In this document: piece by piece, positions 7,928-15,854 of the stretch
How the letters are laid out: every line of letters starts with the position of its first letter
Numbering within the stretch: the stretch's first letter is position 1
Assembly: GCA_016293615.1 (NCBI GenBank)
Contig: JAEDDX010000003.1
Coordinates: 1-64,000, forward strand
Source: Acetatifactor sp.
GTDB taxonomy: Bacteria; Bacillota; Clostridia; Lachnospirales; Lachnospiraceae
Length of the DNA stretch: 64,000 nucleotides
Direction of reading: 5' to 3'
Program-made: the position numbers and the translations under genes
Notes under the pieces: model-generated
Seen by the model: the letters and a program-made list of their open reading frames with translations, nothing else
Told to the model about the DNA's origin: nothing
The model's database searches: none

Positions 7928-8365
7928 TCAAGTGGTTTTGGAAGAATATTCGTCAGGGGCTTTTTCTGCCTCGGCATACTCCTCCGCTGTAAAGCCCAAA
8001 GCAAGGATAGCCTCTTTGGAGTAATTCTGGGTAATCATTTTACGGATTATACTGATACGCGTTTCAGCCTTACCCTCTTCATACTTTTCACGGTCCCTCA
8101 TAAACAGTGTCATGTATTCCATCCTCCATTCTTCCCTGCCTTTAGCCCTGTTTACAGCTTCATCCAGTCTCTTCACAAAAGAACTGCTTCCGCCTCTGCC
8201 GGCAAGGTAATTCAGAAAATCCGCCAGCTCCTCCGACACATCATCGGCAATTCCATCCGGTGTAAGAAATTCCTTACAGAGATCCTCGTTATTTTCCAAG
8301 ACCTTGCAAAACAGAAAATCGTCTGTAAACGAAAGCTCGTCATACTGTTTAAATTGTTCACTCAT
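7928..8365 (-). CDS. Rpn/PD-(D/E)XK nuclease family protein lacking the catalytic core
   Basis: The first 33 residues (LSFTDDFLFCKVLENNEDLCKE) match the start of the PD-(D/E)XK transposase-like family that includes Rpn proteins. From about residue 37 (GIADDVSEELADFLNYLAG) to the end it matches that family's C-terminal part, including EEWRMEYMTLFMRDRE. The roughly 150 residues between, which hold the conserved Asp, Glu-x-Gln/Lys active site, are absent. The product is 145 residues against about 290-310 normally. The frame is open, with AAAGGGAA upstream of the ATG. It is probably a remnant, or conceivably a regulatory miniature. Downstream end lies 130 bp before the aldolase gene. Confidence 0.7.
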   Translation of the reverse strand: MSEQFKQYDELSFTDDFLFCKVLENNEDLCKEFLTPDGIADDVSEELADFLNYLAGRGGSSSFVKRLDEAVNRAKGREEWRMEYMTLFMRDREKYEEGKAETRISIIRKMITQNYSKEAILALGFTAEEYAEAEKAPDEYSSKTT

Positions 8366-8438
8366 ACTTTATTCCCTTTCATCATATACCATTCCTGCAA
8401 CGGTTGCAAGAGATGGAATGTTTTATCATTCGCAGATA

Positions 8439-9317
8439 CTAAGTGCGCACGACGCTCTTCTGCTGTCGGATGGTTCCGCGGATGATGGCGCGCTGCGTGC
8501 CGGAGAGGTTTCGCTGAGGTGAGACGCTTTGTTCGAGGGTCACAAGGAGGTCGCGCAGGGTGCGCATATCCTGCAGGCGGTTTTGCGGGGAATCTTCGGT
8601 ACAAAGTTCGAGGAGTCGCATAAACTGCGCTGTAGGGCTGAAAGGAGAAAAAAGACAGAGGTTTAGAAGCTTTGAACAGAACCGGGTGGAGGGGAGAAGG
8701 GCCCGAAGCGTCCTGCCCAGTCCATAGATATCTGCTGCCGGGGTCAGCAAATTGGCAGTCTCATTTGTATCGCTTACGATAAGCTGCTCGGGCGCGGCAA
8801 AGCCGGGCGTGCCCGCGACACAGGGATTCTCTCCGGCCGGACAGATCAGGCCGAGATCGAGAAGTCTCACTCTGCCATCCGGCATCAGAATGCAGTTTGC
8901 GGGCTTGACATCCCGATACACCAACGCCGGATCGAAGTCCTGTATGATCGCCAGACCGTCCGCAAGCCGGCTGCCGATGGAGATGATTTGGGAGATGCTG
9001 AGAGATTTTTGTTGCCTATCGGGAGTGCCAGACAGGGAGGGGACGGTTTGAAAGCTTGGGTTCGTATACTGCGTCAGATTTTCGCCGGGAATATATTCCA
9101 TCAGCAGAAACCCTTCCCCGTCTTCCTGCCACGCATCAAAAAAGCGTGGGAACAGAGGATGTTTGAGCCGCTGCATATAGAAAGCCTCTGTCTCGAGGAG
9201 ATTTTGTTGTGTGCTGACTTTACAGGCATACTTTGCTCCCGCTCTGTCCTGTACCAGATATACGGACGAAAATCCGCCTTTGCCCAGCAGCTTAAGAATT
9301 GTGAAGTCTGTTTTCAT
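8439..9317 (-). CDS. Ser/Thr protein kinase, single-domain (Hanks type)
   Basis: A cytosolic 292-residue kinase without PASTA repeats or a membrane helix. It has the glycine loop GKGGFSSV (12-19), the ATP-binding Lys33, a YRD catalytic loop in place of HRD (134-136, with D136, K138 and N141), DLG in place of DFG (154-156), and AAPEQL (174-179). A Ser/Gln-rich insert occupies about residues 85-108. The ATG at 9317 was chosen because AAGGA precedes it and the kinase fold starts there; an upstream in-frame ATG at 9392 would add 25 unconserved residues. The gene 79 bp upstream encodes a PP2C-like protein, a common kinase partner. The target is unknown. Confidence 0.87.
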   Translation of the reverse strand: MKTDFTILKLLGKGGFSSVYLVQDRAGAKYACKVSTQQNLLETEAFYMQRLKHPLFPRFFDAWQEDGEGFLLMEYIPGENLTQYTNPSFQTVPSLSGTPDRQQKSLSISQIISIGSRLADGLAIIQDFDPALVYRDVKPANCILMPDGRVRLLDLGLICPAGENPCVAGTPGFAAPEQLIVSDTNETANLLTPAADIYGLGRTLRALLPSTRFCSKLLNLCLFSPFSPTAQFMRLLELCTEDSPQNRLQDMRTLRDLLVTLEQSVSPQRNLSGTQRAIIRGTIRQQKSVVRT

Positions 9318-9395
9318 AAGTTTTTCCTTGCATTCGTTTGTATTTGATAGCGTATCAGTCCGGGGATGCCGCATCGGTGACATCTTTTCCAAGCG

Positions 9396-10004
9396 TTACC
9401 GGCCGTCCGCAGGCGCTTCTTCCCGCGCAATGAGTAATATGGCAAGGCCATCCGTACCTTGCGCGATTTCGGAAAGATGCTTCTGTGCCTTCTCTTCCGT
9501 CACCGTGCCAAAAAGGCGGAGCACCTGACCAAGTGTTTTCTCATCCGTCCGCTTCAGATAGTCCGAATCCGCGATCAACACGCCCGCGCCCGGCTCGATT
9601 CTGCCGTCGAAAGCTGCGTTTATGCGCTCCGCGTGCCCCTGCCCGAAACAGCCGCAAATGACATAGGCGCTGATGAATCGGTCCGTATGGAGATGAGGCG
9701 CCTCCCAGCGCAGGAGGAGAACTTCGTTCTCCACGCAGACGACGATCTCAGCTTTGCTGCCTTGCATCAGGGCACACAGCTGCATGCGGGCCTCCTGTTT
9801 CCACGCCGCAGGCTTCGCAGCAAGCTTTCTCCACGGGAACTGCTCGGTCCACATGCGCAGACTCTCCGCCAGCTTTGTTCTTTTTTCTCTGTCCGGTTCA
9901 ATTCCGATACACGCCACGCAGATAGGGATCGTCCTGACGCTGTATTTCTGTAGCACAAGGAAACGCCCCTCTCCCTGCATATAATGGGCTGTGATATATT
10001 CCAT
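9396..10004 (-). CDS. Divergent PP2C-like phosphatase domain protein, kinase partner
   Basis: This 202-residue cytosolic protein has no strong family signature. Its last third (PGAGVLIADSDYL, then LGQVLRLFG, then a helix, then DGLAILLIA) follows the pattern of the C-terminal half of PP2C/PPM phosphatases: 'GD.lll.SDGl', a lid helix and 'DN.t.i.v'. The aspartates that bind metal in true PP2C are only partly present, so activity is doubtful. It is the first gene of a two-gene unit with the Ser/Thr kinase, which supports a phosphatase or pseudophosphatase role. The functional call is inference; the ORF itself is convincing. Confidence 0.55.
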   Translation of the reverse strand: MEYITAHYMQGEGRFLVLQKYSVRTIPICVACIGIEPDREKRTKLAESLRMWTEQFPWRKLAAKPAAWKQEARMQLCALMQGSKAEIVVCVENEVLLLRWEAPHLHTDRFISAYVICGCFGQGHAERINAAFDGRIEPGAGVLIADSDYLKRTDEKTLGQVLRLFGTVTEEKAQKHLSEIAQGTDGLAILLIAREEAPADGR

Positions 10005-10248
10005 GTCAAAGTTCCTCGTTAATAAGTGAATAGCCGGCAGAAATGATGGTTATGCGCTTATTCTTTCTAAAAATTTATAAATGATCTGAGACACCTTGGA
10101 TAAAACCTTTTCATCTCATCTGCATTGGTTATTCGTTCCATTGGTTATTCCGGGGTATGCTATCAGCAGAGTCTGATGTCCGGAGGCACTGCTGTCCTTA
10201 AGCGGTATGCACTGAAAATATGGATCCATGGGGGATTGAGGTTCAGAT

Positions 10249-10499
10249 GAAGCGCACATGAATTGCGAGCACACAAATTGGGAGCTCGTAATGTAAGAGA
10301 ATGCATTCGAAAGTTCTTAAATCGAGAGCTTGTAAATTAAGAGCATGTGATTTGAGGGAACATTAACCGAGAGTCCATAATCTGAAGGCTTGTAAATTGA
10401 GAGTCCATAATAGAGAGCCCCTAGTTTGAGGGAACATAGGTTAAGAGTACATAATTGAAAGCACATAAACGAGAGCACTCATATTGAGAGTATGTATGG
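10249..10499. repeat. Degenerate 15-bp phased tandem array, about 17 units
   Basis: Units of 14-16 bp follow one another without spacers. Starts are at 10249, 10265, 10280, 10295, 10309, 10324, 10339, 10354, 10369, 10384, 10399, 10413, 10428, 10443, 10457, 10471 and 10486. The approximate consensus is GAGAGCNCATAAATT. Several units are near duplicates, such as GAGAGTCCATAATCT at 10369 and GAGAGTCCATAATA at 10399, or the GGGAACAT pair at 10354 and 10428. Stops interrupt all frames, so it is not coding as it stands. Confidence 0.85.
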
Positions 10500-10770
10500 G
10501 TGCAAGAGTTTCACTGGGTACTTGTCCAGAAAACCAAAAATACGAATCTATCGTATATACATTATCATTATTTAGTCTGCTTGTCAACACCCGCCCATTC
10601 TGAATCGTCCACTGCTTCGCGGATCGCCACGATCCGGTTGCCGCGATGATTCCCACCCTTTTATCTTTTTATAAGCCTATCCGCAAACGCTTCATCGATT
10701 TGACGGACCTCTAAGCATCACAATAGGAGCAAGGAGGCTTTATCGGTAGCACCTTCTTATTTAGTGTACT

Positions 10771-10932
10771 AGTATAGCAGTTTCTTAATCACCGGACTTT
10801 TTGCGCAGAATATTTTCGTGAGTGTGCCATTCAAAAAACGCAGGCGTAGCGGGCTACGCTGAGGATTTTGGGATGGTGCAATCGCGGAAACAGGCAAGCA
10901 ATAAAGTCCGGGTAATTAAAAACTGTTATACT
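10771..10932. repeat. 162-bp imperfect palindrome, MITE-like intergenic element
   Basis: The ends are 30-bp inverted repeats (AGTATAGCAG... against ...CTGTTATACT). The inner arms of 58 bases on each side have equal length and pair over most of their extent, meeting at a perfect GCGTAG/CTACGC hairpin around 10844-10858. The element could fold as one long hairpin RNA or extrude as a cruciform. No ORF is inside. I saw no clear target-site duplication. Confidence 0.75.
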
Positions 10933-11062
10933 GAGAACAAGCGGCTTGGTAGAAGCGCCGGAGTTCCAGCCATCGCACAAAGGTTAAAAGGGAGATGATT
11001 TCTGCACATTCGAGTGAAAAACAATGGGGCTCTTCGGGACCGCCCGGTTTCCTTCCGACCGC

Positions 11063-11099
11063 AAAAAAAGAGCTCCGTATCATATGCGGAACTCTTTTC
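11063..11099 (-). terminator. Intrinsic terminator after rseP
   Basis: A 12-bp stem (11069-11080 with 11084-11095, a few mismatches) is followed on the minus strand by TTTTTTT (11063-11069). It lies 116 bp past the rseP stop and would end the pyrH-frr-uppS-cdsA-dxr-rseP series. Confidence 0.75.
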
Positions 11100-11214
11100 A
11101 ACTCTTATTGGGGCACGATGAGCGTCTGTACGAGAAAGTGCCTCTTGTGTGAAGCAAGGCTCATCCGGCAAAACAGCGCTATAACCTGTCAAAACTTTTC
11201 TATGCCAATCCCGC

Positions 11215-12303
11215 CTATTTCCCGAAGATATTGAACAGGTCGTTGAAGAAAACAAACACCATCAGCGCCATGAAGAACATCAGTCCGATCATGTGAACCA
11301 GGCCTTCCTTCTCGGGAGGTACAGGCTTGCCGCGGATGACCTCCACAAAGAGGAACACGAGTCTACCGCCGTCTAAGGCCGGAACCGGCAGGAGATTCAG
11401 GATTCCGAGGTTGACGGAAAGCATCAGGATGATATTGAGCATACTTAACACCACGCTCTGCCAGCCATAGTCTTTTGCGACCTCATAGGTCTTGCCGACC
11501 ACATTCACGGCGATGCCGACGGGCCCCGCCACATCCGTTCTGGACACTCTTCCGCCAAAGAGCATACCGAGGCTCTTGTAGGTCGCTTTCACGCTGTAGC
11601 GCATCTCGTACCAGGCGTAGCGGAATGTCTGCAGGCCATTCGGCGTCACGAAGTCCTGGTTGCTGACGCCCAGCATATACATGCCATACTCTTCGTTAAA
11701 CTGCGGCGTCAGGGTCGTCGTAAACCGCTCGCCGTTTCTCTCATATTTCACTTCGATGGGGCCGCCTTTGTAGCTTGCCTGCATAAACAGGGAAATCTCC
11801 TGATAGAGCTTGATTTTCTCTCCGTTCAGTGAAAGGATGAGGTCGCCGTTTTGCATCCCGGCCGCCTCCGCCGCCGAGCCTGTCAGGACCTCGGTGGCCA
11901 CAGGGCGTCTGATGGCAATGTAGTCTGTCATGTTGACCATGATAAAGGCCACCACGAAGGCCAGGATAAAGTTGAAGAAGGGTCCGGCAAAAACCGTGGC
12001 GATTCTCGCCCACACGCCTGCTTTCAAAAAAGACCCTGCGGTTTGCTCCTTCGCTTCCCCTGTCGTTTCGTCTCTCTCCACCACGCCGTCCTCGCCCTCG
12101 AACATGCAGGCGCCGCCGATGGGGAAGAGTTTCAGAGAATATTTGGTGTCGCCCTTCTGAAAAGAGAAAATATTCGGTCCCATGCCCACAGCAAATTCCA
12201 CGACATGGATACCGTTCATTTTCGCTATCAGAAAATGACCGAATTCGTGGGCGATGACCACCGCCCCGAACACCAGAATAAACAAGATCAATGTCATCAT
12301 CAA
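11215..12303 (-). CDS. rseP: RIP metalloprotease RseP (site-2 protease)
   Basis: An intramembrane zinc protease that performs the second cut in regulated proteolysis of anti-sigma factors and signal-peptide remnants. The 362-residue protein has HEFGH at residues 19-23 in the first helix, the GxxxG segment with FPIGGACMFEGED, one PDZ domain (about 130-220, AAEAAGMQNGDLILSLNGEKI), and the third-ligand motif LPVPALDGG near 306-314, followed by a last helix. Three consecutive ATG codons open the frame and GGAGG precedes them, so the exact start is uncertain by two residues. It is last in the canonical dxr-rseP series. Confidence 0.96.
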   Translation of the reverse strand: MMMTLILFILVFGAVVIAHEFGHFLIAKMNGIHVVEFAVGMGPNIFSFQKGDTKYSLKLFPIGGACMFEGEDGVVERDETTGEAKEQTAGSFLKAGVWARIATVFAGPFFNFILAFVVAFIMVNMTDYIAIRRPVATEVLTGSAAEAAGMQNGDLILSLNGEKIKLYQEISLFMQASYKGGPIEVKYERNGERFTTTLTPQFNEEYGMYMLGVSNQDFVTPNGLQTFRYAWYEMRYSVKATYKSLGMLFGGRVSRTDVAGPVGIAVNVVGKTYEVAKDYGWQSVVLSMLNIILMLSVNLGILNLLPVPALDGGRLVFLFVEVIRGKPVPPEKEGLVHMIGLMFFMALMVFVFFNDLFNIFGK

Positions 12304-12342
12304 AAAAACCTCCAGAAAATCGCTCGGGCTGTCAGTGCAGGC

Positions 12343-13491
12343 CTACTTCACCCTCGCATCAATGAACGCATACGCCTCTGCCTCGGCCGACAGGATTTCA
12401 TCCACATTCGGGTCCGGAATCAGTCTGTGCTGTTCCATCGCCTCGCCGATCAGCTCCGGAATCTGCAGATAGCCGATCTTACGGTCCAAAAACAGCGCCA
12501 CCGCCTTCTCGTTTGCCGCATTGTAGACAGTCGGCATGCTTCCGCCCGCCGCAGCAGCCTCGTAAGCCAGCTTCAGACCGGTAAAGGTCTCAATGTCGGG
12601 CTCCTCGAAGGTCATGCTGCCAAGTCTGAAAAAGTCTACCCTCTCCCCCCGCATAGGGCGTCTGTCAGGGTAAAACAGGGCGTACTGAATCGGAAGCTTC
12701 ATATCCGGCACACCGAGCTGCGCAATGATGGCGCCGTCCTCGTACTGTACCGCGGAATGAATGATACTCTGGGGATGCACTACAACCTGAATGCGGTCCA
12801 AATCCACCCCAAAGAGCCACTTCGCCTCCATTACCTCCAGACCCTTGTTGACGAGAGTGGAGGAATCGATGGTGATTTTTCTGCCCATCGCCCAGTTGGG
12901 ATGCTTTAACGCATCCTCCACACGGATATTCACGAGCTGCTCCTTCGTGCGTCCGCGAAAAGGGCCGCCGGATGCCGTCAGCAGAATCTTTTCGATCTTA
13001 TCCTTCGGTTCCCCGTTCAGCGACTGGAAAATTGCGGAATGTTCGCTGTCCACGGGCAGGATGGACACGCCGCACTTTTTCGCCAAAGGCATGATGATAT
13101 GGCCTGCCGTCACCAGAGTCTCCTTGTTTGCAAGCGCAATGTCCTTGCCGCTCTCGATGGCTGCGATGGTCGGTCTGATACCGATCATGCCGACGATTGC
13201 GGTCACGAGGACCTGACTCTCCGGCATCGAAGCAATCTCCAGAAGACCGTCCATGCCGGAAAGGACTTTTACCTCCAGATCCGAAACGCGCGCTCGTAAA
13301 TCTGCCGCAGCCTCCTCGTACCACATCGCTGCGAGCAACGGTCTGAACTCACGAATCTGCTGTTCCATCATATCAACGCTGCTGCCTGCCGCAAGTGCCA
13401 CAACGCGCAGCTCCTCCCTGTTATTTCTCACAACCTCCAGGGTCTGGGTTCCGATAGAGCCGGTAGAACCCAAAATTGCAATGTTTTTCAT
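12343..13491 (-). CDS. dxr: 1-deoxy-D-xylulose-5-phosphate reductoisomerase
   Basis: The second step of the MEP isoprenoid pathway: NADPH-dependent conversion of DXP to MEP. The 382-residue protein has the nucleotide-binding motif ILGSTGSIGTQTLEV at the start, LANKETLVTAG, PVDSEHSAIFQ, and the metal and substrate motifs TASGGPFRG and HPNWAMGRKITIDSSTLVNKG (split across two stretches). I chose the ATG at 13491 because GGGAG lies 7 bases upstream and the family starts there, rather than 12 bases earlier. It lies between cdsA and rseP, the usual order, and supplies isoprenoids used by UppS encoded two genes upstream. Confidence 0.97.
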   Translation of the reverse strand: MKNIAILGSTGSIGTQTLEVVRNNREELRVVALAAGSSVDMMEQQIREFRPLLAAMWYEEAAADLRARVSDLEVKVLSGMDGLLEIASMPESQVLVTAIVGMIGIRPTIAAIESGKDIALANKETLVTAGHIIMPLAKKCGVSILPVDSEHSAIFQSLNGEPKDKIEKILLTASGGPFRGRTKEQLVNIRVEDALKHPNWAMGRKITIDSSTLVNKGLEVMEAKWLFGVDLDRIQVVVHPQSIIHSAVQYEDGAIIAQLGVPDMKLPIQYALFYPDRRPMRGERVDFFRLGSMTFEEPDIETFTGLKLAYEAAAAGGSMPTVYNAANEKAVALFLDRKIGYLQIPELIGEAMEQHRLIPDPNVDEILSAEAEAYAFIDARVK

Positions 13492-13540
13492 AGTATCTCC
13501 CATCCGCAGGCAAAATCATCAGCCCGCAGTCTTTTCTTTC

Positions 13541-14419
13541 TCAAAGCAACAGCACTGACAGAAAATACACCATCGGCGCGGTCACGATCACGCTGTCGAA
13601 GCGGTCCATGATGCCGCCGTGTCCGGGAATGAGTTTTCCGTAGTCCTTGATGTCCTTGTTGCGCTTGATTGCCGAAGCCGCGAGATCGCCGACCATACTT
13701 GCCACGGCGCCGAATGCACAGATGAGGGCAAGAATGAGCACCTCTCTCAGTTCTTTGCCCATGGCGAATCTCACGAACAATCCGCCCAAAAGCGCCGCGC
13801 CGAGAATGCCGCCAATACATCCCTCAAGGGATTTCTTCGGGCTGAGCACAGGGAAAATCTTCTTTTTCCCAATGAGCATGCCCACGCAATATGCGCAGGT
13901 ATCGCAGCCCCAGGAACAGATCAGAATCAGCCAGACGAGGAATTTACCATCCTTCTGTGCCCTGGTCATATCGATGAAGGAAAGCATCACGGGCGCATAC
14001 AGGAAGGAGAAGACAGCGCCGGCAATCTGCTCTGCGTGGTATTTCGGGAAGGTGAAGACATACACGAACAGCTCCGCCAGGAAGAAAAATGCCACGACCG
14101 CCATAAGACAGACAAAGGTTTCCTTCTGCAGAAGCTTCAGGTCGGACAGCTGCAGTACGCAATAATAAGCAATGATTGCCGCGTAGCCCACGATTTCGGC
14201 GGTGCCGGGCCTGTTGCCCAGGTTTTTCTTCGGTGCGCCGGGGGTAGCTGACGCCTCCTCGGGACGCCTGCCGGACAGCTCCAGCATATTTGCAAGCTCG
14301 CGGTAAGCAATCACGGAGATTACTGCGAGAAGCACGGTCAGGTACGGCGTGCCGAAGAAGAAGGTGAGTGCTGCTATGATCATCAGCACGATACCGCTTA
14401 ACAGTCTGGTCACAAACAT
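13541..14419 (-). CDS. cdsA: Phosphatidate cytidylyltransferase CdsA
   Basis: An integral membrane enzyme making CDP-diacylglycerol from phosphatidate and CTP, the precursor used by PgsA encoded at 27681. The 292-residue protein has about eight helices and the signature in its last third: SPKKSLEGCIGG and KDYGKLIPGHGGIMDRFDS with the conserved metal-binding aspartates. Its ATG overlaps the uppS stop (TAATG), so the two are coupled. The segment at about 38-55 (SGRRPEEASATPGAPKKN) is a polar loop. Identification is secure. Confidence 0.96.
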   Translation of the reverse strand: MFVTRLLSGIVLMIIAALTFFFGTPYLTVLLAVISVIAYRELANMLELSGRRPEEASATPGAPKKNLGNRPGTAEIVGYAAIIAYYCVLQLSDLKLLQKETFVCLMAVVAFFFLAELFVYVFTFPKYHAEQIAGAVFSFLYAPVMLSFIDMTRAQKDGKFLVWLILICSWGCDTCAYCVGMLIGKKKIFPVLSPKKSLEGCIGGILGAALLGGLFVRFAMGKELREVLILALICAFGAVASMVGDLAASAIKRNKDIKDYGKLIPGHGGIMDRFDSVIVTAPMVYFLSVLLL

Positions 14420-15141
14420 TATTTTTCCTCCTTCAGACCGCCGAAGCGTCTGTCTCTATGATTATATGCCTCGACAGCCTTCAGCAATTCTTCTTTGGTA
14501 AAATCAGGCCAGGGAACGGGCGTAAAATAGAACTCTGTGTAAGCCAGCTGCCACAGCAGGAAGTTGGAAATCCTCTGCTCATTGCAGGTACGGATCAGAA
14601 GATCAGGGTCGGGAATGCCCGCAGTATCCAGGAAACCGTTCAGGGACTCTTCCGTCACCTGCGCGGGCGTCATCTGCCCATCCGCAATTTTCTCAGCCAT
14701 TTTTTTCGCCGCACGCACGATCTCATCCCGGCCGCCGTAGTTGATGGCTATCTGGAAATGCAGTCCGTCATTGTCCTTCGTCGCCTCCTCAAGCTCCGCG
14801 ATCCTGGTTCTGATATCCTCGTCCAGCCTTGACTTTTCACCGAGGACGCGCACGCACATGCGGTTCTTCTTCGCGGTCTGCAGGCAGGTTTTCATATAGT
14901 TTCGAAGAAGCTTCATCAGAGCGTCCACCTCGTCCTGCGGGCGGTTCCAGTTCTCCGTGGAAAAAGCATATACGGTCAGGTACTGGATGCCCATCCTGTA
15001 TGCTTCCTCGCAGATCACTTCAACGGTCTTCGCCCCCTGAATATGGCCATAGTTTCGGGGCATACCCTTCGCCTTTGCCCAACGGCCGTTTCCATCCAAA
15101 ATGATTGCCACATGACGCGGCATTTTCAACTCGTCACTCAT
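14419..15141 (-). CDS. uppS: Isoprenyl transferase (undecaprenyl diphosphate synthase)
   Basis: A cis-prenyltransferase making the C55 lipid carrier for peptidoglycan and wall polymers. The 240-residue protein shows ILDGNGRWA with the catalytic Asp, the YLTVYAFSTENWNRP strand, QIAINYGGRDEI, and PDPDLLIRT with the downstream arginines. I chose the ATG at 15141 because AAAGGA lies 8 bases upstream; an upstream in-frame start at 15165 would add eight residues. It precedes cdsA with a one-base overlap and follows frr by about 145 bp. Confidence 0.96.
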   Translation of the reverse strand: MSDELKMPRHVAIILDGNGRWAKAKGMPRNYGHIQGAKTVEVICEEAYRMGIQYLTVYAFSTENWNRPQDEVDALMKLLRNYMKTCLQTAKKNRMCVRVLGEKSRLDEDIRTRIAELEEATKDNDGLHFQIAINYGGRDEIVRAAKKMAEKIADGQMTPAQVTEESLNGFLDTAGIPDPDLLIRTCNEQRISNFLLWQLAYTEFYFTPVPWPDFTKEELLKAVEAYNHRDRRFGGLKEEK

Positions 15142-15286
15142 ACTGATTCCTTTCCTCACTGGCATGCGCTGCCTGACATTTGAAAAAGGGGGAGCGGATG
15201 TGCTGTTCCACTCCCCCCGGTATTCATTTTAAATTCTCTTCTGTCGGGCATCGAGCGTAAATTGCCCGCATTTTGCCCATCCGTGA

Positions 15287-15838
15287 TTAAACGGTCATAA
15301 TCTCCTTCACCTTGCTCTCCATCATGGCATCTACATCCTTGATGTACTTATCTGTCATCTTCTGGAGTTTATCCTCGAGATCCTTGATCTCGTCCTCGGA
15401 GATCTCGGTCTTCGCAAGCTTCTTGAAGGCATCGTTGCCGTCGCGTCTGATGTTTCGGATCGCTACCTTGCCGTCCTCACCTTTCTTTTTCACATCCTTG
15501 GCGAGGTCTTTTCTTCTCTCCTCGGTAAGCTCAGGGAAAATCAGGCGGATCACACTGCCGTCATTGTTGGGGTTGATGCCCAGATCGGAGGTCAGAATTG
15601 CCTTCTCAATTGCCTTGAGCAGAGATTTCTCCCAGGGAGCGATCTGGATGATACGGGCTTCGGGTACGGTTACATTTCCAACCTGCTGAATGGGGGTGGG
15701 AGTTCCGTAGTAGTCCACGCGGAGTTTGTCCAGCACATGGGGATTCGCACGACCTGCACGGATCGCAGCGTAATCAGCTGCAAGGAAGTCGATTGCCTTC
15801 TTCATTTTTTCATCATATACCTGTAATCTTGCGTCCAT
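15287..15838 (-). CDS. frr: Ribosome recycling factor
   Basis: RRF splits post-termination ribosomes together with EF-G. The 183-residue protein has the usual all-helix tail and the beta core with IRAGRANPHVLDKLRVDYYG, PIQQVGNVTVPEAR and PFPELTEERRK-like LIFPELTEERRKDL. Two ATG codons, at 15844 and 15838, are in frame. The second is preferred because AGGA then lies 7 bases upstream, against about 1 base for the first. It is 16 bp after pyrH, the conserved pairing. Confidence 0.97.
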   Translation of the reverse strand: MDARLQVYDEKMKKAIDFLAADYAAIRAGRANPHVLDKLRVDYYGTPTPIQQVGNVTVPEARIIQIAPWEKSLLKAIEKAILTSDLGINPNNDGSVIRLIFPELTEERRKDLAKDVKKKGEDGKVAIRNIRRDGNDAFKKLAKTEISEDEIKDLEDKLQKMTDKYIKDVDAMMESKVKEIMTV

Positions 15839-15854
15839 AATCATATCCTTTCTT

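Larger units (their letters stand above)
10005..11214. other. 1.2-kb gene-free region with repeat array and palindrome
   Basis: No credible gene is seen on either strand; short open frames here lack ribosome sites and known motifs. It contains the phased 15-bp array (10249-10499), a large palindrome (10771-10932) and the rseP terminator (11063-11099). At 10120-10155 the string TTGGTTATTC occurs twice. The promoter for the PP2C-like and kinase pair must lie just above 10004. Confidence 0.6.

Noticed and set aside
10249..10499. Possible CRISPR array
   Set aside because: Units are 15 bp with no spacers of constant length between conserved repeats, and no cas genes are in the window.
10441..10656. 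71-residue minus-strand open frame entering the 15-bp array, with a pentapeptide-like end (TLNMS ALVYV)
   Set aside because: It covers only the last few units, has no ribosome site, and the other units contain stops and 14/16-bp slips, so the array is not a coding pentapeptide repeat.
10916..11255. Short minus-strand frames (61 and 109 residues) below rseP
   Set aside because: They run through the terminator and the palindrome and overlap the rseP end without a ribosome site.
11851..12909. 352-residue plus-strand open frame opposite rseP and dxr
   Set aside because: Both minus-strand genes are certain and their junction lies inside this frame.
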